A program made the translations under genes and the position numbers. The notes beneath the pieces were generated by a model. It was given only the letters and a program-made list of their open reading frames with translations. It was not told where the DNA came from and did no database searches. From Didymodactylos carnosus (taxonomy: Eukaryota > Rotifera > Eurotatoria > Philodinida > Philodinidae), in assembly GCA_905250885.1 (NCBI GenBank), contig CAJNOQ010000030.1, forward strand, positions 33,364 to 97,363: a stretch of DNA of 64,000 nucleotides, read 5' to 3'. This document shows positions 37,704 to 49,516 of the stretch, one piece after another. Positions within the stretch are counted from its first letter, which is position 1, and each line of letters starts with the position of its first letter.

Positions 37704-40576
37704 TTAAGAGTTACTATTATTATTAGTTGTATTATATATTTGATATCTTAGTTGAGAATTTTCTTCTTTTAACTGAACATTTTCAACGCGTAATTTTAAA
37801 TTTTCTTGTTCAAGCCATGCAGCTCTACAATAAAAATAAATTCATATTTAAAATTAGAAATAACAACACTTTTCAGTCTTATTTTTGATTAAAGATTTTT
37901 CTTTTCTCACATAAACAAGAAACGTTTTCAGCTTTTTTCTCAAAATGATATTCAAACTATTAAACTCCTTTTTAAATCTGTTAAAATATCAACACTAGTT
38001 TTATTATTATTTCATGAATACTCAATCATCAACACTAGTTACCAATTAGTCTTAGAATAAAAAAGAAATTATTGTTTACCTAATTGCAATTTCATCTTCT
38101 TTAGCTCTAGAAAAAAAAGAAAAAAAAGAAAGATAAATAATAGTCATTTCCTATTAAGATAAACTGTTATTTTAACAATTAAATACCTTCTTGCATCTCG
38201 ACTTCGTTTAGCTGCTTCATTATTTTTTCGTCGTCGTTCTCGATAAGTATCGTCTTTAGACATATCACTATATGAATCGAGGTTAATACGGGTACTTTGT
38301 ATTTGTTCTTGAAGTGGCTCTTGTGATGTTTGTGATCGATAACGTTTTTTTGGTGGTTGTACAATTTGCATAGTAGATGATGTTGTAACAAGATTAGAAA
38401 TTAAATTTAATTCTTTTTGTTTTGTTGGAGAATCGGGTGTGACTGTTAAACGTTGTGTTATTCTTTCTTGAGCATGTTGAATACGTTTACGAAATTGTTG
38501 ACTAAAATCATCGATGGATGATGGAAGAACATTTAAAAGATTTTCCGACGTGATATTGTTACCCAATTGAATTAAAGGTGAATAAAATCCAATTGGTAAA
38601 GATAGAGGATCTTTTGGATCTAAAATAGTTGAAAAAATTAGAGAAGAAAATTGTTAAAGTTTATTGGAGCAAGCTCGGAAAGTAGGGAGATTAAAAACTT
38701 AAATGTAATACAGAAGTATTTTTTAATTAATCATGTACAAACAAAAACTTACATGCTTTAAATGGTCGTGTTGATTTTCCATTTTTATTTGTTACCATAA
38801 ATGGATATGTGGAAGATACATTTGTTTTTGTCGATGAATCGACACTGTTCACTGATGATAAGGGTGATAAACTTTCATCTGTTGTTAATTCCGCCGAATA
38901 ATGTGATTCATTTTGTTTTGTTTTTGAAAAATCAATTGGATATTCATCTGTTGGAGGAGTAAAGTTAGTACAAAATTTCTGAATTAAAGATTGAAGATCA
39001 ATTTGTTGTTGCTGTTTATGTTTTTGTTGTAGAATGTCGGTTATATATTTTAGCAAAATATCACGTTGTACTGGTTGAAGTAATGATATCGATGAAAAAT
39101 CGGTAAAAGATTCTATTGATTTTGGAGTTTGTGGATAATTTTCATCGTTCGATGCTGTTGATGATAAGGAAGAGGGAGGTGAATGTTGTTGATTTCGATC
39201 TTCATATTCTACTTTTTCAACAGCATCAGCTAGTAGTTGAAGTCGTTGTTGATCGAATGGTGCATTAAATTTCTCAGGTACAGATTTAACACTATCATTG
39301 ATGAGATGAACACCATTTGGTAGAATCTTTTAAAGAGAAACAAAAAGTAAATTTAAATCAGTATGAATATCCTATGGGAGACGATAGTTGGTTTTTAATA
39401 TTAAAAAAAATTCATAGAAAAACAATAAAAGAATAAAATACCTTGTTTTTATACACTAAACTGTACATAATGCATCATCCCGCATACACGTCTATATCAC
39501 TCAAAATGAACGTAGTATGTATAGTGAATTGTATCTTTTCAAATTTTACAACTAAGTATTGCATATTGAATAATTTGTCTTGAACTTCATACTTATCATA
39601 GGAGTGATATAAAATATGGTGAGACATACGAAGCAAAGTAAAAAGAACGGGATATATGTACATAAATTTTATGTATTTATAATGTTTCTAACTTTTTTTT
39701 GTAGAATAACATATTCAGATGTAAAAAAAATAGAAAGTGGAAAAATCAATGTATACTGATCATTATCCAAGAACGGTGTATTACACATACACAGACCATC
39801 TATCATAGACAATAGCGACTCTTACTAAAGAATAAAAAGTATAATTAGACTGTGTGCTGCTGTTACTACTATTATTTCCGAAAATGAAAAACATATAAAT
39901 AATTATTGAAGTCCAGAAATTCTGATGTCATATGAATGAGAGAGAATAGAAGTCATGAATAGTTGTATGCCATCTCAGTTTAACATAGGACTGAAACTGA
40001 AATTTGTTGTAGACAGTATCGCAAACAAGTGGCTAAGGATTTCCAATGTTTCAGATATTTTTACATATCATGAGAAAGATATAAAGATCATTTGTACATT
40101 CATTTTATACAATGTATTCTGATTTAATCATGTGCAAACTGATGAAAGTATTGCAATGCCGAAATATTATATCCATAACTTAACTACTTACTTTCATCCT
40201 AGCAATTATTATCCTTCTTTTCTCATTATATTTCAAATAATTTTAAAAAACAACTGGACATTTTCTTTCGTTTCCCATGATGTTATCTAATTTATTTAAA
40301 TTGAGTTTTCCTCTTTTTTTTTCGCTCCCTCTCTCTCTCTCTCTCTCTCTAATAAAACACTAGCTGATTCATATCAAGTAACGATCAATATTGCACGTCT
40401 GATCAACAAAAAAAAAATTCAAATATTTGCTTATATCGTTCTTTCTCTCAATTTCGGTTTTGATCAATTGAAATGATTATTCTTTCATAAGAATGAGAAG
40501 ATATGATCTAATGGCAAATAAACTCAGTTTGATTACAACACATTACCTGAACAGATCTTTCACGTTCAATCGGCAT
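37704..40576 (-). CDS. bZIP transcription factor A, Giant/PAR-like
   Basis: Exons in transcript order: 40576-40547, 39326-38753, 38619-38187, 38106-38080, 37824-37704. Total 1,185 nt, giving 394 residues. It should be a nuclear DNA-binding dimer. The C-terminus has the basic region RRRKNNEAAKRSRDARR (about 329-345), then AKEDEIAIR, then a leucine zipper (WLEQENLKLRVENVQLKEEN...). Near residue 200 is RPFKAYPKDPLSLPIGFYSP, the motif shared by Giant, CES-2 and PAR-type bZIPs. Other landmarks are QLLADAVEK near 40 and PIDFS near 150. The first exon (30 nt, MPIERERSVQ) is inferred from its ATG, its CAG|GTAATG donor and the matching phase. The fourth exon is only 27 nt and splits the basic region from the zipper. 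Downstream gene B is a paralogue. The target genes are unknown. Confidence 0.88.
40326..40350. repeat. (CT)n microsatellite in the first intron of bZIP A
   Basis: A run of about twelve CT dinucleotides, preceded by a T-rich stretch. Confidence 0.85.
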
Positions 40577-43500
40577 TTTTCTTTTATAATACTCATCTCA
40601 TCCATATAAATGAGTCGACAACAATAATAAATAATCGCATAATGACCTTGAGAAAATCACGTCGATAACAAAAATAGAACTGAACACTTTTTCAAATCAA
40701 TTCGTTTTTTTTTCTAGGAAAAAAAAATGACCAGTGCACAAGGTCATATAAGATAAAACAGGTTGTTATATTTGACCTTGATGTGTATACTATGCACTTA
40801 TATAAAACTCTTCTATACGTTACTTGCATAAAGAACGATTCAATGGTAACCGAACTGATCATCGGTCATTTATTAAATACAAGAGAAAAAGAAAAGAAAA
40901 AATATACTTATCGCTTTCGTATTCGTTATAACAAACTTTATTATCTAAATTCAGACTTTTTCTTTTTTCATTTCTTGACCATTGATCAATGCGAAGGTTC
41001 TTTAAAACAGTAGACAATTTTGTTCATCAGATATAGAGAACAAAAAAGAGAATGACGGAAGGACAAAAAAAAGTATAATACAGTATTGTACAGCTGAAGA
41101 TTTTTGTTGTGTATGAACTGAAAACTACAATGTCACGGTTAAATAAATACAAGAGAGAGGAAGAGAGAGAGAGATTAATCAATTTCCTGTTTAATTCACG
41201 AAGGAGAATTAGATGAACAGATGTAAGCAGACTGAACTATTCCTATGGTACACAAACCTTGCTAATAGCAATTGTTTACCATCTGACACTTCAGTTTTGA
41301 CAAATTGTTTTTCAATATTTGTGAGATGTTAGCTTACCTAGATTTCATGAGTAAATTATAAATAATGATTGAAAATCAAACATTGAACCAACTGTTTTAT
41401 ATAACTAACTGCATAGTCGTCATTTTTAACATTTTTCAAAAAGGGAAGCTATGACAGGAGACAATTTTAATGAAAATCATCTATATCAGGATAAACATGG
41501 CTGTTTTTCTTCGATTCATATCAACTAACTTCATTAGCTAAATATTTTTTTCCCGTTCTATTTCAATTCGGTGAGTATTGACCAACCACACATTTTCTTA
41601 TATAGTAATATTAAAAGTGAATCAATCATCAAATGCCTGTGCAGAGTAGTGAATAGAAAAATATGAAAAACTCTTTGTACACGTACTATGTGTAAGACAA
41701 ATTTTAAATCTGTAATAAACTGCTGAAATATCTAGAGAAAATAGCATCCAAAAAGACAGTCAATATGTTACTTATACTGCACACAGAAAACAATTTGGGC
41801 TCTCTCTCTCTCTACGTTAACTTCGTCAAATAATAACAGTTTTTAGTATTCGTTTCACTCTGACAAAATTTAGAGGAAAATAACGATTTAGTATAACATT
41901 GTTGATTATATAATATTAATTTTCTGATTATTCTACCACATTGCATATTTGTACAAGAGCAGATGTTCTCAACTGATTTGATCGTTATTTATCATTTGTC
42001 TACGTCATTTATGATTGATGATAATAGAGTATATAAAATTAAAAAACGAATTTTTAAAAAAATCAAAAATCAAGAAGAGAGAGACTAAGTGATGTAATTT
42101 AGAGAAAAGGTCATGTTATATATAATGGTCTGATTTATTTATTTTATTAAACATCAAACATTTTGATCGACAAAATAAATCGATCATTTTTAATGAGACT
42201 TAAGTGTCGAATTTGTTTAGTTGTTCACTTTCATTTTTTTTTTTTAGTTTAGATTAAAAAAAACATGCTTGATTTCATCGTATGTCGATAACATGTGTCA
42301 AACGAATATGTCTTAATCCATTTTAACCTCGAATGTAGAGTAATAAAGTAAACATTTCCACTGATATATCCAATCTAAAATGAACTCTGAGTACCTTACA
42401 TGACATAAAGTTACATGAAGTGACTTTGAGAGTGGCTTGATTTTTATTTATAAATTTAATTTTTATTAATTAATATATAATTAATTATATTGATTATTAT
42501 CGCCACTAACTGTACACTTTCATATAATGAAAATGATAATATCATATACTTTGAGAAAACACTATCTGATTATTCATCTCATATTGCTGTATTATTGCAC
42601 AAATAGATATTTCTATCTTTCTAAACTTTTGATTTCTATATCGATGTAATGATTATCATTTAGGATTTAACAGTCATCGAATTTGATAAATCATTAATCT
42701 ATGTCTTAATCTCATTCTTTGGTACTAATCGTCTTGATTATGTAATGCATCGGGCGTCTCTGAGTTAGACAGAAAAATTCAAGCGGAATAAGATTTGTAC
42801 TTAGCTTGAATCTGCATCGTTGTGCAAAAGGGTTTCTTAGGTAAGCACCGAAGTTGTAAGCAAATACGTTTATATTATAATATATTGAAGTTTTCCTTTT
42901 TACTATGTTAAACTTTTCCCTTATCACTTATTTCAGGATGTCACTTATACCAATTATTGTTTATCAAATATTTAACACAAAATCTATTGAGTTAGTTGAA
43001 GGCTCCGGTATCTTATTAACGGTGCATGATTTCCTGATGTGGTAAGCAACGCTTGTGACATTATTGTTATTTTTGGACTAAATGACAGTCATTTTCATAA
43101 AATCGCAAGACTTTATACTGTGACATCTTTGATTGATCTGTAAGTATATCTGTCAAACTGTACTTTGTATTCCTGTACGAAAATCAATTACAAGCTATAT
43201 ACACACTTTAATCAGCCATAATTTCGCTGACTTATACCTGTACTATATTAACTGTCGGATCCATCTCATCAATCACGGTGGATAAAAACTACTAACTACC
43301 TAAGCTACATAAATACGTGCATGAGTTTTTTTACCATATATCAGTCTTATCACGAGCCATTTTTCGTTTGTTAATCTACGGACATACACGTGCTAGTGTA
43401 TTGGCAGTGGTTGTAGTTCTTGCTTAAAGTGGAAATAAGCTTTCATTTGATCGTAAATTTTGCGCGGTAGTAAATCACATGCGTGAAGTATACTGCTCCC

Positions 43501-44499
43501 GCAGTACTGTTGTTCTTATGTGTAATCATAAAGAACGGTAGGTAGAAACTCTGTACACACTCTATAGACATATTGTTTGTCACAGTAGTCCTATTTGGAA
43601 AATGAATCAGGTAGTATGTCACACTGATTGTAAATAGCTGAAAGCGTAAGACGTAAAAGTTAACTTTATTACAAGTTCTATTAGAATTAATGATCATTTT
43701 ATGTAAATATTCCATTGCTGTCATCTTCGTGTATATTATACCCGTATTTTTAGTACTTTAGAGATTATTCAGTGTCGTGTTAACGTCGAGTATATAGTTC
43801 AATGAATAGTTTTTGCGTCGTTTTACATTTCTTTGATTCTGAACTATACCGCAAACACCGATACAGATTGACTCAAAATGTATCCAAGAACAACAATATC
43901 GAGCTGTTGAATAAACCAGGATTGTGAGTTTACCATTTTCTTCGGTTTAATGATACAAGTAGAGTATATGCTTTAATCGAAATTTAATGTTCAAGTAGTC
44001 CTTGAAATTTTCCTTGCATTTTTGATACTATAAAGCTGATTTAGAAGAGAAAAAGTTGGCACTGTACAGAAAGATAGATGCGAATCTTTGTTACTGATTC
44101 ATGTAAAATTTTCTCAAAAATCATTAAGATTGATGAGTTTTCCAGTGACATGTCTACGGTTAATCGAAATTACCTTATTTGAGGTAATTGCGATCAGTAC
44201 ACATGTCTCATTCAGGAAGTTTCCATAAGTGCTTAGCGGTAGGCGTAAAGTAAAACAGCTTTTGATCAATGGTAAGCCTCACTTTTCTAATTAAAAATTA
44301 TCTCATCTTGTAGATAGTTTTGAGCACTTTCCAACCAAATGTTTGCCAAGCTAAGATCATCTTTCCTTAATTAGTTGATGATAATCACACAAAAAAAGAA
44401 ACAATTGCTTTTTTGAAAATTTTTTATTTGAGATAACAATCATAACTAACAGTGATGTACATCACACACGAATTAATGAGTTTAGATCGAAATCGTGTC
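40577..44499. other. Gene-poor spacer upstream of bZIP gene A
   Basis: No gene recognised. A second, small (CT)n tract (41802-41812) and an AATTAATATATAATTAATTATATT run near 42470 are the only repeats seen. The larger (CT)n run lies in the gene's first intron. Promoter elements of gene A probably lie at the left end but none could be named. Confidence 0.4.
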
Positions 44500-45226
44500 T
44501 TCTCGATTCGTTTCTAATTGCTCTCTCTCAATTCGTCCCAGTTTTTAAATACTTATTCTGCATAAGCTCTCTTTGTGTTCTTCAAAATAACAAGAGTTTC
44601 GTCCATGTTGATCAGAATAAAATAAATAAAAATATGTACGGAAACGTGTCTAAAACAAACAGTAGAAATTTACATTTGATCAAAAGTTGTCATGTGAGTG
44701 AAGTTTGCAATGTTAAGTTTTACGAAAACCGAAAAAAAGTAAACCTCCGCTGAATTTGAATGGTTATCAGTTTACAAAAAAGCGAAGTAATAAAGAAGAG
44801 TAATCAACGGAGATGCATAGATCATAATTGCACAAGTGTCATTTTGTTACGTTTACAAGATTTAGTCATCATGAAAGATGAAACACAACTTTCGTGTACA
44901 CAAGATAAAAGTAAGATGATTATTGATACAGCAAAAATTTACAATGAGATTGATGAAAAATTGAAAAGTTTACTTGACACTCATGAAAAGGGGAGTTAAC
45001 AAATCTACAATTAGCCATAAAATGTGAAAGGGCCATAAAAATTTATACGGAATAAAGACAATGTATTAATAATATTTTCTTGTTTCTATTTCTCGAAGTT
45101 GAGTTAAACATAAGAGAATTTATGAAGAAGTATTTAAAAAATGGGACGAACTGAGACTAAACAAAGCGACACGAATTAGTTGGGACGAATATGAGAGAGA
45201 GTAATTAGGGACGAATCGAGAGTAAA
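44500..45226. mobile_element. Inverted-repeat element, GGGACGAAT family, with a small internal ORF
   Basis: The left end reads TCTCGATTCGTTTCTAATTGCTCTCTCTCAATTCGTCCCAGTTTTTAAATAC in pieces. The right end carries the complement (TATTTAAAAAATGGGACGAAC, GGGACGAATATGAGAGAGAG, AATTAGGGACGAATCGAGAG). Arms are about 70-150 bp around an unpaired core. The core contains a plus-strand ORF, 44760-44999 (79 codons, ending EIDEKLKSLLDTHEKGS). I do not recognise it. It could be chance or a captured gene fragment. The terminal words match the small element at 34279-34373. Confidence 0.7.
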
Positions 45227-45996
45227 CCGATCGAAATAGTGTTCGGAATTTGAATAGATGAAGACGGTGTTAAACGGCTGTCATACCCAGATGCTATAGA
45301 GTATCTGAGAAACGAGAGCAACAACCGATTTCACGACTACCAGAAGAACATGTAAGGTAAATATTCTGAACGCTTCTACTCTGTGCTACCGTTGTCGTTT
45401 CATCTGTGATTAGTATCAGATCCGCCAGTTTCAAACTATTTTCAAATGAAAATGGTAGTAACTTTGACAACCGACATATTTTACAACGCGTTGTTACACA
45501 TTGATCATGTTTTTGATTTGACGTTTAAAAATAGAAGAATGGACTGAGCAATTTGTAAAGAAATAACAAATATCCTAATGGACGCCTATAATGTTTTCTT
45601 GGGTTGGACATTCACGGCTTTGATATAATGCGAGGATGTGAAAATTTATTCTGGAACAAGTCTGTTGTTCAATGACGAAGGCAATGATCCATCTATAGCG
45701 GATTATAAGCGCTTAGGTTGTAGTATTGAATGTGTATCAAAAATTATCTAATCAAGAAATATCGTCTAATATTGAAACGAATCCGAATCCAACACTTTAC
45801 TTGTTTAAACCACTACCATTATTAGGCAAAATTCAATCAGGCGTTAACTCTGATGCTGCTGTATGATGACGGACCCAGCTTGTTATTCAAGACAATATTA
45901 TGACAGCCACCGTAAGTTATCATGGTACAAAGTTAATACAAACGCATAGAAACAATTTGACATACACATGTCGCTTAAAATTAGTTATAACTGTCG
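45227..45996. other. Unassigned DNA between two inverted-repeat elements
   Basis: No gene recognised. Short open stretches near 45600-45850 show no family motif. Confidence 0.4.
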
Positions 45997-46442
45997 TAGA
46001 TATGCACCGGTATCGATATTCATACCGAAATACCGATACCGACAATACCGAACTTCGGTATATACCGATACCGAAAATACCGACTTTTTTCACTTAGAAT
46101 TTTTTGGATTTTTTCATTTGAAATGAGATGTTTTAGCATCCTGGACATCCAGAATGAATCAGGGACGGAAAACAAGAGCTTTGTTTGCTTTCTAAAGCCA
46201 AAGTGTTTATTTTCTTTCTATCTGAACATGCTCAAAATACAGAGTTGAGTGTTGTTTATACGTTCTGCTTGTCCAGGATGCTAAAATACCTCATTTCAAA
46301 TGAAAAAATCCAAAAAATTCCAAGTCAAAAAAAGTCGGTATTTTCGGTATCGGTATATACCGAAGTTCGGTGTTTTCGGTATCGGTATATACCGAAGTTC
46401 GATATTTTCGATATTCGGTATACAGATACCGGTGCATACCTA
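45997..46442. mobile_element. Foldback element built from CGGTAT/ATACCG repeats
   Basis: TAGATATGCACCGGTATC at the left end pairs with GATACCGGTGCATACCTA at the right end. Inside each arm ATACCGATACCGA and CGAACTTCGGTATATACC repeat. TTTTTTGGATTTTTTCATTT and TTTAGCATCCTGGACA are present in both arms in opposite orientation. The centre is near 46215. The ORFs on both strands (RYRYIPK-type peptides) simply translate the repeats. The right arm has one extra CGGTAT repeat unit. A TA at each border is possible. Confidence 0.82.
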
Positions 46443-46724
46443 AACTGTCGGTTACAATGAGGCATATCGCCATATAGAAAAATTTTAAAAGCTTGTTCAA
46501 TCAGAACAGATTATAAATTTGTCTTCTCCATAGTTGACTATCTGGTACACGATAACTTCGGACTCAGGATACTTTAGAAAAAATCTACGGCATCGTTTTG
46601 CCTTGTACAGCAACTTTCTGAAAAACGTTCGAGTGGAACTATGAGAAACTTTTTTCTAAAGTAGTCCTATTCAAAAGTTATTGCGCAGTAGATAATCGAC
46701 TCACTGCAATTTGGAATTATTTTC

Positions 46725-47456
46725 TATTTTATAGAAAATCGATCTGGAAAATCGCCAAGGATTTTCCAACTTTTGTAAAATCCTCAGCGATTTTCTGACT
46801 GTTTAGAAAATGTTGATTTTCTCTACTTTATAGAAAATCCACTCGATTTTCTATTAATTGACTTTTCTCAATTTGCCAGAAAATCGATAAAGAATTCTAA
46901 AAAGTTGGAAAATCGACGGCGATTTTCTAATTTTTAGAAAATCAAAATCGATTTTCTATAAATAAATCCCAACATCCTTGAAATTTGACAGCGATTTTCT
47001 AAATAGTTGGAATATCGAATTCGATTTTCTAAGAAGACCAATCAGTCATTTTTTTCTTGTTTCTTTCAGATCTATCAAAGCCTTCATTGCAACAAGTTAT
47101 CCTGTAACAGATCTCTGCTCCTTTTAGTATTTAACATCGGAAATTTTACTAGATTCGGAAAGTTCTGTCAGTTTGCAAATCAGCACATTCTTCGAAAAGT
47201 ATTTTTGTTGTATGACACTCAAAGATCACAAAGAGGTACTAAAAAGGTTCTTGAGTTAGGCCACTCAAGAACCTTTTTAACCGATCTGGTTAGAATGTAG
47301 AAAATATTCGCTTAGGATTTTCTATAAATAATTCCCAAGAAGGTAGAAAATCGATGTCAACATTATTGGAAATTCGACTTTCTATAATCTGGAAAATCCG
47401 TGAGGATTTCATATATGAACTTTTTAAAAATCGCCGAGCATTTTCTATAAATAATT
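46725..47456. repeat. Patch of dispersed GAAAATCG / CGATTTTC repeats
   Basis: The word GATTTTCTA or its complement TAGAAAATC, often as CGATTTTCT and AGAAAATCGA, occurs about twenty times in both orientations, 15-45 bp apart. It is commonly followed by TATAAATA(A)TCCC or AGTTGG. A roughly 260-bp stretch without the motif (about 47040-47300) interrupts the patch and contains a perfect hairpin. I do not know the family. It resembles a worn cluster of short palindromes rather than a regular tandem satellite. Confidence 0.72.
47241..47278. repeat. Perfect 16-bp stem-loop
   Basis: AAAAAGGTTCTTGAGT (47241-47256), loop TAGGCC, then the exact complement (47263-47278). It lies inside the interruption of the GATTTTC patch. 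I see no gene that it would serve. Confidence 0.85.
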
Positions 47457-47560
47457 CCCGACTTTACAGTGTATAGAGAAAACGAATTTGTAATCGGTTT
47501 TGATCAAACAAAATTTTAAAATTTTTCTATTCGGTAATATGGAGTTTTACTAAATACGAG

Positions 47561-48040
47561 TTGTTCCAGTTATTTTTAATCACTTTTGATCGCGTGGTTT
47601 CTTCAAAATACGTTCCCAATTACATTATATATCAAGTTACAGTTACAACTAAAATGGGCTGCATGCAGCCCATTTTCAAATCTTTCATTTGATATATAAA
47701 TATGTAAGATCTCCTCTTTCGGTTGGTGAGTACACGCCGATTAGCTGCAAAGATATTCAAAGAGATATTTTACCAGCTAGACAGACCAGATTTTCCCGAT
47801 TTTGTAAACTAAAATTCAAAAGATTTTAATTTAGTTTTAATATGGGTCGGAACTGCGCACTCTGACGAATAAACTGGTATATAATTTGTTCAGAAACAGT
47901 TTAAAAAATAGAATAGCCAAAGCAATCAAGTGACAAAGATCGGCTGATTTTTTAAATTAAAACCCATAATCAACAAAATATTTGAGAACGTATTTTGAAG
48001 AAACTAGGCAACCAAAAGTGATCAGAAATAGCTGGGACAA
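47561..48040. mobile_element. Foldback element with a nested 26-bp palindrome
   Basis: TTGTTCCAGTTATTTTTAAT, CACTTTTGATCG and TTTCTTCAAAATACGTTC at 47561-47615 recur as complements at 47983-48040 (GAACGTATTTTGAAGAAAC, CAAAAGTGATCAGAAATAGC, TGGGACAA). Within the spacer a second inverted pair, ATATATCAA (47628) and TTGATATAT (47698), encloses a perfect 26-bp palindrome centred on GCTGCATGCAGC (47651-47676). The ORF at 47970-48257 (minus) overlaps the right arm and has no family match. Confidence 0.72.
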
Positions 48041-49516
48041 TCTGTACATTAAAATCGTGTAACCCTGCCACAAGCGTCACTGTATTACGGTTTTTGTTCT
48101 TTTTGCTTGTCTTATAAAAGCTAAACAAGACATCATGGATAATTTCGAGATATCTTATTTTGTAGTAAAACGTGTGCTCTTCATATCCATGAGCATTACT
48201 CACTATTTTTGACGTTATAGCTGAGGTATTAGCAACTTTTCTTATCTCCTTGCACATGAAGCATAGTGCATAGTATATAGTGTCTAAAGCTTAGTAGATG
48301 AGGAAACCTTTTTTTGAATGTATCATGTTGTAAAAATTCGTGAGATTTTCATGATACATAAAAAAACGCAAACTGAAAACAATGTACATATAAAAACAAA
48401 AGCACAACGACTAATATGTGAAAAAGAGCTTAGGCTTACACAACACACTTACAAACAATAAAAAAGAAAATGGAAACGCACACGCTTATCTACTATAATC
48501 TAAAGAGAGAGTTAACATAATCCAGAAAATGAGAAATATATTGCGTAAAAACTAAAGAATCAACTAAAAATACATACGAAAAAATGAAAAAAAAGATACA
48601 TGTCATGAATAAGAATAATAATTGTTTCCTAAACAAGCAAAATTTCATTCATCACCATTAATGGCACATAATGCCATCACACAAGAGAAAAGAGAGATTG
48701 AAATGGCAATGTTAAAAAAACCAAAAAAAAAAACGAATGAGAGACACGCACAATAGAGCAAGTAGCATCAAATTTATTTGTCAAAGTCACCGAATTAATG
48801 TAGATCAGTTTGTGGAAAACAATAACTCGAGAACTCATGGCTTTATGTACAACATAGAAAACAAAACAAAGAACTCTTTCGTTAATATAGTAAGAAGAGA
48901 AAAGAGGGAAAAAAGTGCTTTTTATCAAAACTATAACTCGTTCTCTTGGAACACAAAAGAGCTAAGCTCGTGTAAAAACATTTTCCGTTCTTGTTACCAA
49001 CGTCACCGGTGGTCACATGCATAAAATATTTTATGGAAAAAAAACAAATGATAACAAAAATGAAAAAATTGAGAGGTTTTATTGTAAGATGAAGCTGTCA
49101 TTTTGGTTTGAATAGGAAGTGTTTCTATTTTATAAACTCTGTCAAGAGCCTAAACTATTGTGTTTTGATACTTAGCTCATTTTACCCTATTTTTGAGAAA
49201 AGAACGTGTGTTCAGCTAACCTTTTTTACTTTCATGGACAATTCTCTTCCTACTGATGTTAGATTGCATTAGAACTTTCCTCAGGAAACCATAATACTGA
49301 AATAAATATTATTTTCAGAATTTGTCACGACAGAAAAAAAGAGTCCGCATTACTCTGTTTCGGGTTCCATTCTCTAGACTATTTCTCAAGAGGCTTTAGT
49401 ACTGTTTGGTCTAAGTAAACTTTTTGAGGCGTACATAAATAAAAGAAAACAAACAAACAAACAAACATCTACCAAACATATGAATGTTCGACACGGCATA
49501 TAAAACTAATTAAGAT
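48041..49516. other. Gene-poor DNA, probable 3' flank of bZIP gene B
   Basis: No gene recognised. An A-rich stretch (48580-48740) and a (CAAA)n run (49449-49465) are present. Confidence 0.45.

Noticed and set aside
46185-46500. Opposed ORFs with RYRYIPKF-type peptides
   Set aside because: They are translations of the CGGTAT repeat arms, similar on both strands because the element is a palindrome.
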